A DNA stretch of 36,661 nt, from contig CAAGIZ010000186.1 in the NCBI GenBank assembly GCA_900770075.1, forward strand, positions 1-36,661, written 5' to 3'. The position numbers were made by a program, and so were the translations under genes. Positions 16,980-24,654 of the stretch are shown here, piece by piece. The notes under the pieces were generated by a model that saw only the letters and a program-made list of their open reading frames with translations, did not search any database and was not told the origin of the DNA. The stretch's first letter is position 1. Each line of letters starts with the position of its first letter. The DNA is from Spirochaetia bacterium (GTDB lineage Bacteria; Spirochaetota; Spirochaetia; Treponematales; Treponemataceae).

Positions 16980-18125
16980 ATGAAACCTAGAGACCCTCTT
17001 GAATCAGTTTATTTTATTGAACTTCCGGAAGACTTTCATTTTACGGAAAAGGCGATGCACGTTGATCCGACCATTCCGCTGCCTGTGCAGAAAAAAGAAA
17101 AGGATGATCCGGGCACCTTTGACATGAAGGAATTGACGGAGGAGCAGATTCTTGCAGGCCTTCTTGCCGTTATGGCCTATGACAGCGAAAATAAAAACAT
17201 CCTGTATTACCGCTCGATATTAGGAAAAGCCCGCCCTAATTTAAAAAAAGAACTTACGGAAGCGGCTATTCTGAAGACAAAAAATCAGGATTACGACTTT
17301 GCGGAGGAGATTTTTGCTTCTCTGAGGGGATTTGACCCGGAAGACATTGCAACCATTCTGAATACGGCACTTTTTTTTGACCAGAGGGCAGATTCCTACA
17401 GAACTTCAGGTCTTTACGACGATGCCGATGCCTGCGATGAGGAAGCACTTTTTTATTACAGGCAGGCAATGGAGGCAGAACCTGCCGTGCCGGATGCATT
17501 TTTTAACGCAGGTTTTTACTATCAGAAAAAGCACAACTTTAAAGAAGCAAAGAGTTGTTTTGAAACCTATCTTGCCCTGACCTGCGAAATGACAGACGAA
17601 GAAATGGGCGAAAACGGAGTTTACAAAAAAAACAGAGCACAGGAACTTTTAAACGAAATAAGCAACCGGAATATGGAAGACGACCATTTTACCGCTGCCT
17701 ACGATTTAATAAACAAAGGCGAAGTGGAAAAAGGACTGGAAGAAATCCGCCTCTTTCTGCAGAAAAATCCGGAAGTATGGAACGCCTGGTTTATGCTGGG
17801 GTGGGGATTGCGCCAGCAGAAAAGATACGGAGACGCAAAAAGCGCTTTTCAGAAAGCCCTTACACTTGAAGGCGGAAAGAAAGCCGACACCTACAACGAA
17901 CTTGCAATCTGCTTTATGGAAGAGCAGAATCTGCCGGAAGCAAAAAAGGCCCTGCAGACAGCCCTTTCCATTGAACCGGAAAACACAAAAATCATTTCAA
18001 ATTTGGGGTATCTTTCTCTAAAGGAAGGCAAGCCTTCCGATGCGGCCGCTTACTTCCAGACAGTTCTGGAATACGATCCCAACGACAAGCTGGCAGCCGC
18101 CGAACTTTTGAAGATGGACGTGTAA
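16980..18125 (+). CDS. Tetratricopeptide repeat protein
   Basis: A 381-residue cytoplasmic protein without signal peptide. TPR units are visible in the middle (PDAFFNAGFYYQKKHNFKEA) and in a tandem run at about 255-380 (WNAWFMLGWGLRQQKRYGDA, TYNELAICFMEEQNLPEA, KIISNLGYLSLKEGKPSDA). It probably acts as a protein-interaction scaffold with unknown partners. An AAGGA ribosome site precedes the ATG. The DUF192 gene starts three bases after its stop, so the two form an operon, possibly with the PilZ gene. Confidence 0.85.
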   Translation: MKPRDPLESVYFIELPEDFHFTEKAMHVDPTIPLPVQKKEKDDPGTFDMKELTEEQILAGLLAVMAYDSENKNILYYRSILGKARPNLKKELTEAAILKTKNQDYDFAEEIFASLRGFDPEDIATILNTALFFDQRADSYRTSGLYDDADACDEEALFYYRQAMEAEPAVPDAFFNAGFYYQKKHNFKEAKSCFETYLALTCEMTDEEMGENGVYKKNRAQELLNEISNRNMEDDHFTAAYDLINKGEVEKGLEEIRLFLQKNPEVWNAWFMLGWGLRQQKRYGDAKSAFQKALTLEGGKKADTYNELAICFMEEQNLPEAKKALQTALSIEPENTKIISNLGYLSLKEGKPSDAAAYFQTVLEYDPNDKLAAAELLKMDV

Positions 18126-18128
18126 AAA

Positions 18129-18578
18129 ATGCAGAAAAAAATCATTCCCGCGGTTTTTGCACTGCTCTTTGCCGCAAGTTTTTTTTCCTGTGCACAAAAA
18201 CTGCCTGTCCAGACCCTTACCATAACTACGGCCGGTCAGAAGCAGGTTACGGTTCTTGCAGAAACGGCAGAAACAGCGGAACAGCGCAACCGGGGCTTTA
18301 TGGAACGGAAAAACATTCCCGACGGCACCGGCATGATTTTTATCTTTGAGCGGGATCAGATATTAAACTTTTGGATGAAAAACACTCCCTCCCCCCTTTC
18401 CATTGCCTACATCGACAGCAAAGGCACAATCAGAGACATCTTCGACATGACGCCGTTTTCCCTTTCTTCCGTTACCAGCACCGTAAGCGTGCGCTATGCA
18501 CTGGAAGTACCCCAGGGCTGGTTTGCAAAAAACGGAATAAAGCCGGGAGACAGGGTTTCAATTCCCCAAAGCAGGTAA
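18129..18578 (+). CDS. DUF192 family lipoprotein
   Basis: A 149-residue protein with a lipoprotein signal (hydrophobic run then SFFSC, Cys21). The mature part matches DUF192: AETAEQRNRGFMERKNIPDG, GMIFIFERDQILNFWMKNT, PLSIAYIDSKGTI and YALEVPQGWFAKNGIKPGD. The family is usually periplasmic and its biochemical role is not established. It lies three bases after the TPR gene and converges on the small exported protein gene. Confidence 0.9.
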   Translation: MQKKIIPAVFALLFAASFFSCAQKLPVQTLTITTAGQKQVTVLAETAETAEQRNRGFMERKNIPDGTGMIFIFERDQILNFWMKNTPSPLSIAYIDSKGTIRDIFDMTPFSLSSVTSTVSVRYALEVPQGWFAKNGIKPGDRVSIPQSR

Positions 18579-18614
18579 AGGGCAGGCGGGTAAAGTAAAG
18601 TCAGGTAAGGAATT

Positions 18615-19154
18615 CTAAAGGCTTTCCAGAAAATCTTCTTTTGATTTTTCTTCGGCGGTTTTTTGTACGTCGCTCTGACCGAGCATTTCCTTGAACTTTG
18701 CGTTGTCCAGGTATTTAAGGGTAAGGGGACGTTCAAGGCTCATGAGCACGGACTGGTCTTCCCAGGCGGAGCGTCTCGGGTTTATGGAAGAAGGATTGCC
18801 GTATTTTTTTGAAAGGGTTTCAAAAACAGAAACGTGATCCAGTTTTTTTTCGTTCAGGTTCAGGGTTATGGAAAAAAGCCTGTCATCTACAAACTGAAAC
18901 CAGCACCTTGTAAAAAACGACCAGCCGGTTTTTGAAGCATCCGTTTCTATTAAAACCTGTTTTGTCTGAGGAGAAAGGCTTACATCCCTGTCGCCCCGGT
19001 AGCCGAAGTCAGGATTTTTTTTAAGTTCCGCCTTTACCTCTTCCACGCTCATTCCCAGTTTTATGGAACCGTAGCCCTGAGGCAGGGCAGCACAAAATGA
19101 AGAAACTGCAAAAAAAATTCCGCAGAAAAGGGCAAAACTCCGGCTTTTTTTCAT
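18615..19154 (-). CDS. Exported protein of unknown function
   Basis: A 179-residue protein with a signal peptide (MKKSRSFALFCGIFFAVSSF, cleavage near CAALP). The mature start GYGSIKLGMSVEEVKAELKK resembles the short helix-turn element seen in BamE/SmpA-like and related small envelope proteins. The rest contains a beta-rich segment (FFTRCWFQFVDDRLFSITLN) and YGNPSSINPRRSAWED. I do not assign a function. The start at 19154 lies four bases past the stop of the cNMP-binding gene, so the two are an operon. Longer starts would overlap that gene and spoil the signal peptide. Confidence 0.75.
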   Translation of the reverse strand: MKKSRSFALFCGIFFAVSSFCAALPQGYGSIKLGMSVEEVKAELKKNPDFGYRGDRDVSLSPQTKQVLIETDASKTGWSFFTRCWFQFVDDRLFSITLNLNEKKLDHVSVFETLSKKYGNPSSINPRRSAWEDQSVLMSLERPLTLKYLDNAKFKEMLGQSDVQKTAEEKSKEDFLESL

Positions 19155-19158
19155 AAAA

Positions 19159-20355
19159 TCACCTGTCCCTGTGCTGTTTTCGGATAAAGGCACTCTGCTT
19201 GAGAAGTTCAAGACAGTCCGGCACAAAAATTTTATTGTCCTGAGAAATTTTTATGAACGGCGAAATCTGAAACTGCGGCACGAATATGTTTTTTTCTTCC
19301 TGAGTAAGGCCACACATGGCGGCAATTTCCTGGGCAGTCAAGTCCGTTTGACAGGAAGTCTTGTTTTTCGGGTCTATGGCAATGCGGGCTTTTTCAATCT
19401 GCAGGGCAAGCATGTCCAGCATCTTGTTGATTGGTTCGCGAATCTGGCTGTTCATAAGCTGCCTCTGGGTCTGGAAGAGCCTTTCTGCCAGGGTGGTAGT
19501 AAGCCGGGCAATAAGCTGTGGCTGGGTCTGAACCATCTGGTTAAAGTTGGAGCGGTTTACCGTCATAAGGGAGCATTCCTCTTCCGCAATGGCACAGGCA
19601 GAACGGGGCTTGTTTTCCAGAAGGGACATCTCTCCAAACATATCGCCCTTTTTAAGGATAGCCAGAGTAACTTCCGACCCGTCCACAACCTTGGAAATTC
19701 TTACCCTGCCGGACTGAATTATGAACATGTCCGCTCCGGTCTGCTGTTCCGCCATTATCATGGTGTCCTTCGGGTATTTTCTGAGCAAATCCTGATTGGA
19801 CTCAAAATACACGGCATGGCTTTTTGGGCGCAGGGCATTGAAGCGGTTTTTTGCGATTAAAACGTTCAGCCCCCTCGGGTTGGCTTTTATGTACTGGTAG
19901 TAGGCAAAGACAGCAATGCTGGGCTTGTTCATCTTGTCGTAGTAGGCGGCAACCCGGTAAATCTGCTCGGAAGTCTGGGAAGCCGAATTGTTCAGGGTGG
20001 CAAGAACCAGGGTGTCGTTCAAAAGGCGCATGCGGTTTGCAAAAGTTCGGATTATCTTCATAGCCACAGGGGTGTTTTTTTCAATCAGTTCCGGGTACTG
20101 TTCCCTGCGGACAGAGATGCACACCACGTCGGTCAGGGCAATAACCGTGTCAATCTGGGAGTGGTTGGACATGCAGGAAATTACACCGATAAAATCCCCA
20201 GGACCCAAAACTTCCTCTTTTTGGTTTGGAAGGGAATCTTCCCTGTGAACGCTTACGTTTCCGCACTGTATTATGTAAAAAATATTGTTCTGCGGCCGGC
20301 CTTCCACCGTAATGTACGACCCCCGCCTGAAGTTTACGAACTGTAACTGAATCAC
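19159..20355 (-). CDS. Double cyclic-nucleotide-binding-domain protein (Crp/Fnr-like)
   Basis: The 398-residue cytoplasmic protein starts with GTG (20353-20355) after a GGGGG ribosome site. Two cNMP-binding domains are visible: residues about 5-115 (FRRGSYITVEGRPQNNIFYI, LGPGDFIGVISCMSN) and about 175-285 (MIMAEQQTGADMFIIQSGRV, LKKGDMFGEMSLLENKPRSA). Between them is a helical TPR-like stretch. Only the second domain has the FGEMSLLENKPRSA phosphate-binding cassette with Glu and Arg. The C-terminus (TAQEIAAMCGLTQEEKNIFV) is helical and only weakly like a Crp HTH. It may be a DNA-binding regulator or a cyclic-nucleotide sensor without DNA binding. Confidence 0.82.
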   Translation of the reverse strand: MIQLQFVNFRRGSYITVEGRPQNNIFYIIQCGNVSVHREDSLPNQKEEVLGPGDFIGVISCMSNHSQIDTVIALTDVVCISVRREQYPELIEKNTPVAMKIIRTFANRMRLLNDTLVLATLNNSASQTSEQIYRVAAYYDKMNKPSIAVFAYYQYIKANPRGLNVLIAKNRFNALRPKSHAVYFESNQDLLRKYPKDTMIMAEQQTGADMFIIQSGRVRISKVVDGSEVTLAILKKGDMFGEMSLLENKPRSACAIAEEECSLMTVNRSNFNQMVQTQPQLIARLTTTLAERLFQTQRQLMNSQIREPINKMLDMLALQIEKARIAIDPKNKTSCQTDLTAQEIAAMCGLTQEEKNIFVPQFQISPFIKISQDNKIFVPDCLELLKQSAFIRKQHRDR

Positions 20356-20435
20356 GATATCCCCCGCCTCGTTTAATCCTCTGTCTGAAAATTATAATGC
20401 AAAATCAACCCTTTGTAAGCCTTAAAAAAACAAAA

Positions 20436-21467
20436 TCAGGCAAAAATTATCTCCGGCTCAAGCAGGGTTCCGGTCTTTTCAAAGACAGTTTTCTGGACAT
20501 ATTCCACAAGTTGCCGCACGTCCCGGGAAGAAGCCTTTTGTTCCGGGTTAATTATGAAATTTCCGTGCCAGGGAGCAACCATAGCCCCGCCAGCAGAAAA
20601 GCCCTTAAGCCCGCACTGGTCAATCAGTTTGCCGGCAGTTATTTTTTTGTCCGGGTCATTTTTAAATGCAGAACCGGCACTGGGAGCCTTAAAATGACCA
20701 AGTTCAATGCGTTTTTGGCGGACTTCCTGACAAAAATTTTCATCAAAGCCCTCTTCAACAAAGAATTCTGCAGAAAGAATGATTTTTTGAACTTGCGGGG
20801 GAAGTCTCCCCCCCACTCCAACCGCCGCGGCGTTTTCCGCTTCCCCCTCTTGCGGGGGCAAGGCCCCCGCAACGCCCCCCTTTAGCTTTTCTGGGGCAGG
20901 CTGGAAAGGAGATTTTTTATAGCCCCAGTCCTTTTTGTCTGTTTTGTAAGTAAAAATTTCGTTTTTTTGAGTGTCCAGATACCTGACGGTTAAAAGCCTG
21001 TCGCAGGCAGCAAGGGAAAAGCAGCAGGCGTTCATAAAAACAGCCCCCCCTGCGGTTCCGCTGAGGGAGGTAAAGGCTTCCAGCCCTCCAAGGTTGTTTT
21101 TTTTGCAGAAATCCAGGACTGTTCCCCACCGGGCACCGGCGGAGCAGCGGATTACACCCTTTTTTGAAAGGCTTACGGGGCTGTCTTTGCCCAGTTTTCT
21201 TGTGCAGATTACCAGTTCAAGGCCTTCGTCCGGAAGAATTACATTGCTTCCTCCCCCCAGAAGAAAAAACTTCTGACCGGCAAGGGAGGCAGTTTTTACG
21301 GCAAAGGCAAGGCTTTTTTCGTCAAAAACTTCGATAAACGCCTTAGCCCTGCCTCCCGTGTGCATGGTGCAGTAAGGAGATAGGTTTTCGTCCGTTTTTA
21401 TTTCTCCGGAGAAGTCTTTGTTTTGTGCAAAGGCTTCCATAAAATCCGTAAGGTCTGCTTCGTTCAT
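20436..21467 (-). CDS. murB: UDP-N-acetylenolpyruvoylglucosamine reductase with an inserted segment
   Basis: FAD-dependent second enzyme of UDP-MurNAc synthesis. The 343-residue protein has the FAD-binding start NLSPYCTMHTGGRAKAFIEV, LLGGGSNVIL, the substrate-side SLSGTAGGAVFMNA, the YKKS motif (Tyr183), the proton-donor serine in SAGSAFKND (about Ser266), CGLKGFSAGGAMVAPWHGNF and the C-terminal LEPEI. Residues about 196-226 (Gly/Ala/Pro-rich) interrupt the expected path from YKKSPFQ to the next strand IILSAEFFV. They are encoded by a GC-rich palindromic sequence unlike the rest of the gene. The insert sits in a probable surface loop and the frame is kept, so activity may survive. Confidence 0.92.
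   Translation of the reverse strand: MNEADLTDFMEAFAQNKDFSGEIKTDENLSPYCTMHTGGRAKAFIEVFDEKSLAFAVKTASLAGQKFFLLGGGSNVILPDEGLELVICTRKLGKDSPVSLSKKGVIRCSAGARWGTVLDFCKKNNLGGLEAFTSLSGTAGGAVFMNACCFSLAACDRLLTVRYLDTQKNEIFTYKTDKKDWGYKKSPFQPAPEKLKGGVAGALPPQEGEAENAAAVGVGGRLPPQVQKIILSAEFFVEEGFDENFCQEVRQKRIELGHFKAPSAGSAFKNDPDKKITAGKLIDQCGLKGFSAGGAMVAPWHGNFIINPEQKASSRDVRQLVEYVQKTVFEKTGTLLEPEIIFA
20790..20882 (-). repeat. Palindromic element inside murB (copy 3)
   Basis: About 93 bases in frame. On the coding strand: a G-run, a perfect 10-bp stem with a three-base loop (20850-20859 with 20863-20872), then GAGGGGGAAGCGGAAAAC. This is close to the GGAGCGGAAGCGGAAC that follows the palindrome in copy 1. A second short stem is at 20797-20802/20807-20812. 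The segment starts and ends within codons 196-226. Confidence 0.7.
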
Positions 21468-21523
21468 AGAATGAGTTTATCAAAAAAAAACTGATAATTG
21501 AATAGAAACGGCAATTGTTTTAC

Positions 21524-21529
21524 TATAAT
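21524..21529 (+). promoter_or_regulatory. -10 box of cysS
   Basis: A perfect TATAAT in the murB-cysS divergent gap. The best -35 candidates are at non-ideal spacing. If used, it gives cysS a leader of about 210 bases that contains the palindromic element at 21543-21725. Confidence 0.4.
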
Positions 21530-21542
21530 AGAATACAAAGTA

Positions 21543-21725
21543 TGCGTCAGGGGGTGGAGCAGCGCCGAAGGCGTTCTAAAGGGGCTGTCTGTTGCCGTAC
21601 CGAAACAGGATGTTCGGAATGACAATTTGAACCGGACTTTTAGGACAGCCCCTTTAGAATGGAGGCGGAAGCCGGAACTGCGGAACACCCGACCCGAACC
21701 GAAGGTGAGGGGGACGCCCGTAAAC
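21543..21725 (+). repeat. Modular palindromic element, copy 4, with 16-bp inverted repeat
   Basis: Left flank ATGCGTCAGGGGG (compare ATGCGCAGGGGG in copy 1), then GCAGCGCCGAAGGCG. A perfect 16-bp inverted repeat follows (21574-21589 with 21644-21659) around a 54-base centre, then TGGAGGCGGAAGCCGGAAC and GGAACTGCGGAA. The centre holds its own imperfect hairpin (CCGAAACA...TGTTCGG). The repeat arms contain AAAGGGGCTGTC, reminiscent of transposon-end or MITE sequences. Confidence 0.75.
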
Positions 21726-21747
21726 TTAAAAACTGCTGGAGAAAAAA

Positions 21748-23289
21748 ATGGCTCTTAAACTTTACAACACAATGGGTCGCAAGATGGAAGAATTTGTTCC
21801 TGTTAAACCGGGATATGTTGGTTTTTATGGCTGCGGCCCCACTGTTTACAATTTTGCCCATATCGGAAACCTCAGGGCTTATGTTTTTCTCGATGTTCTG
21901 GACAAAACCCTGAAATTTCTGGGCTACGACATAAAGCACGTTATGAACATAACTGACGTAGGACACCTGACTGGCGATGCTGACGACGGGGAAGACAAGA
22001 TGGTAAAAACTGCCGAAGAAAGGCACCAGAGCGTCCTTGACGTGGCAAAATTCTATACGGATGCTTTTATGGCAGACATCGATGCCCTCAATATCCGCCA
22101 TCCGGATGTAATCTGCAAGGCTACAGAGCACATTTCCGACATGATTGAACTGATAAAAAAAATCGAAGCCAACGGTCACACTTACACTGCCGGGGGCAAC
22201 CTCTATTTTGACATTTCCACTTTTCCTTCTTACGGCGACCTTGCCTGCCTTAACCTGGACGAACTGAAGGCCGGAGCCGGACGCAGAAAGGTTTCCATAA
22301 TCGACGAAAACAAGCGCAATCCCGGCGACTTTGTGCTTTGGTTTACAAAATCCAAGTTTGAAAATCAGGCTATGACCTGGGACAGCCCTTGGGGCAGGGG
22401 ATATCCGGGCTGGCACATAGAGTGTTCGGCAATGAGCATGAAGTATCTGGGTAAGCACATAGACATTCACACCGGCGGGGTAGACCACATTCCTGTTCAT
22501 CACACCAACGAAATTGCCCAGTCGGAAGGCAGTTTTTCTCCTGAAGAGAAGGCTGCAGGTCCATGGGTAAAATACTGGCTCCACAATGAATTTCTGGTAA
22601 TCGAAGGCGGCAACAAGATGTCCAAGTCTTCCGGAAATTTCCTCAGGCTCCAGTCCCTTTTGGACAGGGGGTACGATGCCCTGGACTACAGGTTTTTCCT
22701 TTTGGGCGGCCACTACCGCAAGCAGATTTATTTTTCATGGGAGGCCATGGACGGTGCTAAAAACGGCCGGACTGCCCTGAACGAGAGGGTTGCAAAACTG
22801 ATTTTAAAGGCAAAGGAAGGCGGCTTTGTTCTTACTGTTGAAAACTTTGCAGAAAAACTGGATGCCCTGTCGGAAAAAATGCGCGAAGGTGCCGGCGAAG
22901 GCGAAAACCTTAAAAAATTCCGGGAAGCGCTGGAAAACGACCTGCTGACTCCTGTGGCAATGGCCTGCATGCAGAAAGAAACGGGGGTAAAAAACCGTCC
23001 GGCAGAAGAAAGCCTTGCAGACATCTACACCATGGACAAGGTTCTTTCCCTCAAGGTTCTGGAAAATGCCCTTAAAGCCGCTGAAAAGCTTGAAAAAGAG
23101 GCTGTTTCTGTTGCGGAGGACCACAGCACAGACAGCGAGGCCGGGGAGATTGAAGCCCTTCTGGCAGAACGCTCTGCTGCAAAGAAGGCTAAGGACTTTG
23201 CCCGGGCGGATCAGATTAGAAGCGAACTGGCGGCCAGAGGCATTACGATTATCGACACTCCTCAGGGCCCTACTTGGAAGCGCAGCTGA
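21748..23289 (+). CDS. cysS: Cysteinyl-tRNA synthetase
   Basis: Class I aminoacyl-tRNA synthetase charging tRNA-Cys. The 513-residue protein shows the zinc-binding Cys and HIGH-like motif in YGCGPTVYNFAHIGNLRAYV, the second zinc Cys in GWHIECSAMSMKYLG, the His/Glu zinc ligands in GGVDHIPVHHTNEIAQSE, and the KMSKS loop in GGNKMSKSSGNF. The C-terminus has the usual KAKDFARADQIRSELAARGI helix. GGAG is seven bases before the ATG. The gene is divergent from murB with a long gap holding a palindromic element, and the sigma factor gene follows. Confidence 0.97.
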   Translation: MALKLYNTMGRKMEEFVPVKPGYVGFYGCGPTVYNFAHIGNLRAYVFLDVLDKTLKFLGYDIKHVMNITDVGHLTGDADDGEDKMVKTAEERHQSVLDVAKFYTDAFMADIDALNIRHPDVICKATEHISDMIELIKKIEANGHTYTAGGNLYFDISTFPSYGDLACLNLDELKAGAGRRKVSIIDENKRNPGDFVLWFTKSKFENQAMTWDSPWGRGYPGWHIECSAMSMKYLGKHIDIHTGGVDHIPVHHTNEIAQSEGSFSPEEKAAGPWVKYWLHNEFLVIEGGNKMSKSSGNFLRLQSLLDRGYDALDYRFFLLGGHYRKQIYFSWEAMDGAKNGRTALNERVAKLILKAKEGGFVLTVENFAEKLDALSEKMREGAGEGENLKKFREALENDLLTPVAMACMQKETGVKNRPAEESLADIYTMDKVLSLKVLENALKAAEKLEKEAVSVAEDHSTDSEAGEIEALLAERSAAKKAKDFARADQIRSELAARGITIIDTPQGPTWKRS

Positions 23290-23307
23290 GAATCTGAAAA
23301 AACTTTC

Positions 23308-23382
23308 GGGAACTTTTAAAAAGCGCAGAAAAATGCAGTTTTTCGGGAAAACTAAAAAATTGCAAATTTTTTTTAAGTTCCC
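23308..23382 (+). promoter_or_regulatory. Inverted repeat between cysS and the sigma factor gene
   Basis: GGGAACTT (23308-23315) and its complement AAGTTCCC (23375-23382) bracket an A/T-rich centre with further A-run/T-run pairing. The structure may terminate cysS transcription. GGGAAC also resembles the -35 of ECF-sigma promoters, so autoregulation is an alternative. No convincing matching -10 was found. Confidence 0.35.
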
Positions 23383-23402
23383 TGTAACTTTATGGAGACA
23401 AG

Positions 23403-23960
23403 ATGATTTCTAATAGCGTGGAAGCCAGTGAAAAACCGTTGAATGCTGCAGACTCCGCGGATTTTCGCCGCATTTACAATGAAACCATGATTCTTCTCTT
23501 TAAAGTTTCGTGGCGCATTGTAAACGATGAAGACGCAGCGGAAGACATTGTTCACGATTCTTTCATAAAGGCCAGCGAAAAAAAAATGTCGTTCCCGACT
23601 ATGAACGATGCAAAATTCTGGCTTATCAGAGTGGTAAAAAATGCTTCGTTAAACTATGCCCTCCGTAAAAAGCGGGAAAAAAATGCCTACCAGAAGGCAT
23701 TGTACGAAGACAGAAGGCAGCAGACTTCCGGCGAGACGGACTTGCTCCGGCAGGAAACTCAAAAAATTGCCCTTGCTGCTCTGGAAAAACTGCCTAAAAA
23801 CCTAAAAGAGGTAATCATTCTCCGGGAATACGGGGATTTGAATTATAAAGAAATCGGGAAGGTTTTAGGGATTACGGAAGGAAATGTAAAAATCCGAATG
23901 TTCCGTGCCCGTGAACAGCTGGAAAAACTCATTGGAGGCGATGATGTCTACTTGTCCTGA
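23403..23960 (+). CDS. ECF-type RNA polymerase sigma factor
   Basis: A 185-residue sigma-70 family protein made of region 2 (about 20-90; LLFKVSWRIVNDEDAAEDIV followed by HDSFIKA) and region 4 (about 120-180; LAALEKLPKNLKEVIILREY, then LNYKEIGKVLGITEGNVKIR). There is no region 1 or 3, which is the ECF layout. Region 2 keeps the DAAEDIVHDSF polymerase-binding helix. The anti-sigma gene starts 17 bases before its stop, so the pair is coupled. From memory it corresponds to the single ECF sigma (sigma-24) of T. pallidum, also next to cysS. Confidence 0.93.
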   Translation: MISNSVEASEKPLNAADSADFRRIYNETMILLFKVSWRIVNDEDAAEDIVHDSFIKASEKKMSFPTMNDAKFWLIRVVKNASLNYALRKKREKNAYQKALYEDRRQQTSGETDLLRQETQKIALAALEKLPKNLKEVIILREYGDLNYKEIGKVLGITEGNVKIRMFRAREQLEKLIGGDDVYLS

Positions 23961-24654
23961 AAAAGATCTTCATTCAATTTATCTCGACGGTGAACTTCCT
24001 AAAGAATTTTTAAAAGAATACGAAACTCACGTTGCCGGATGCGAAAAGTGCCGGGCTGAACTTGAAAAATTAAAAGTTCTGTCTGCGGCTTTCCGGGAAG
24101 AAGCTCTCTCCATAAAACTGGATCAGAACTATCTTGACCAGAGTTTTGCCCGCCTCCAGACAAAAATGCGCTACAAGGAAAATTCAATCCGGTGTGAAAA
24201 ACCTTACGCTGTCCGCCCTTATGTCAGGTGGGTGAGCGGTTTTGCCGCCGCCGCTGCCGTCTTTGCCCTTGTATTTACTCCCCTCAGCTTGCGGACTGGC
24301 AGCAAGGGGCAGAAAGAACTTACTGCCATTGCCCGCACGGACATAAAGCCCATTCAGGAAAACAAGCTGGTGGTCGATGGAAATCTGGAAAATTTCAAGA
24401 TTTCGGCGGCTTTAGGTTCGGACAAAAAGGCTGAGGTGGCTGAGGAAGATGCTAAAGCCCTGCAGGAAAAATCTGTTTCTCCGTCTTTTAATCAGAACCA
24501 GAAGGTTGTTTCGGCTACGAGCCTTGCTTCCAATTTCCGGGATATAGACGTTTTCCGCCCGGACTTTAAAAAATCCACTGCTTCTGTTAGTATAGAATTC
24601 CCTTATAACTATACTATTCCATTGGAGCAGGCAGACAAAATTGAAAACCGCTGA
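23944..24654 (+). CDS. Zinc-type anti-sigma factor, membrane-anchored
   Basis: A 236-residue protein that should bind and silence the sigma factor encoded just upstream. The N-terminal domain has the ZAS motif THVAGCEKCRAEL (HxxxCxxC). One membrane segment follows at about 98-118 (WVSGFAAAAAVFALVFTPLS), leaving the C-terminal half in the periplasm as a possible signal-sensing part. The start at 23944 is chosen over 23941 because GGAGG is five bases away. The stop overlaps the start of the transglutaminase-like gene. The three genes appear to form a signalling unit. Confidence 0.87.
   Translation: MSTCPEKDLHSIYLDGELPKEFLKEYETHVAGCEKCRAELEKLKVLSAAFREEALSIKLDQNYLDQSFARLQTKMRYKENSIRCEKPYAVRPYVRWVSGFAAAAAVFALVFTPLSLRTGSKGQKELTAIARTDIKPIQENKLVVDGNLENFKISAALGSDKKAEVAEEDAKALQEKSVSPSFNQNQKVVSATSLASNFRDIDVFRPDFKKSTASVSIEFPYNYTIPLEQADKIENR

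Noticed and set aside
21530..21747. T-box riboswitch in the cysS leader
   Set aside because: There is no T-box-like sequence or specifier loop. The stem-loop is a perfect repeat matching a dispersed element family.
21640..22713. Long minus-strand open frame of 357 codons over cysS
   Set aside because: It lies opposite the strongly recognised cysS, shows no domain, and its open state follows from cysS codon bias.
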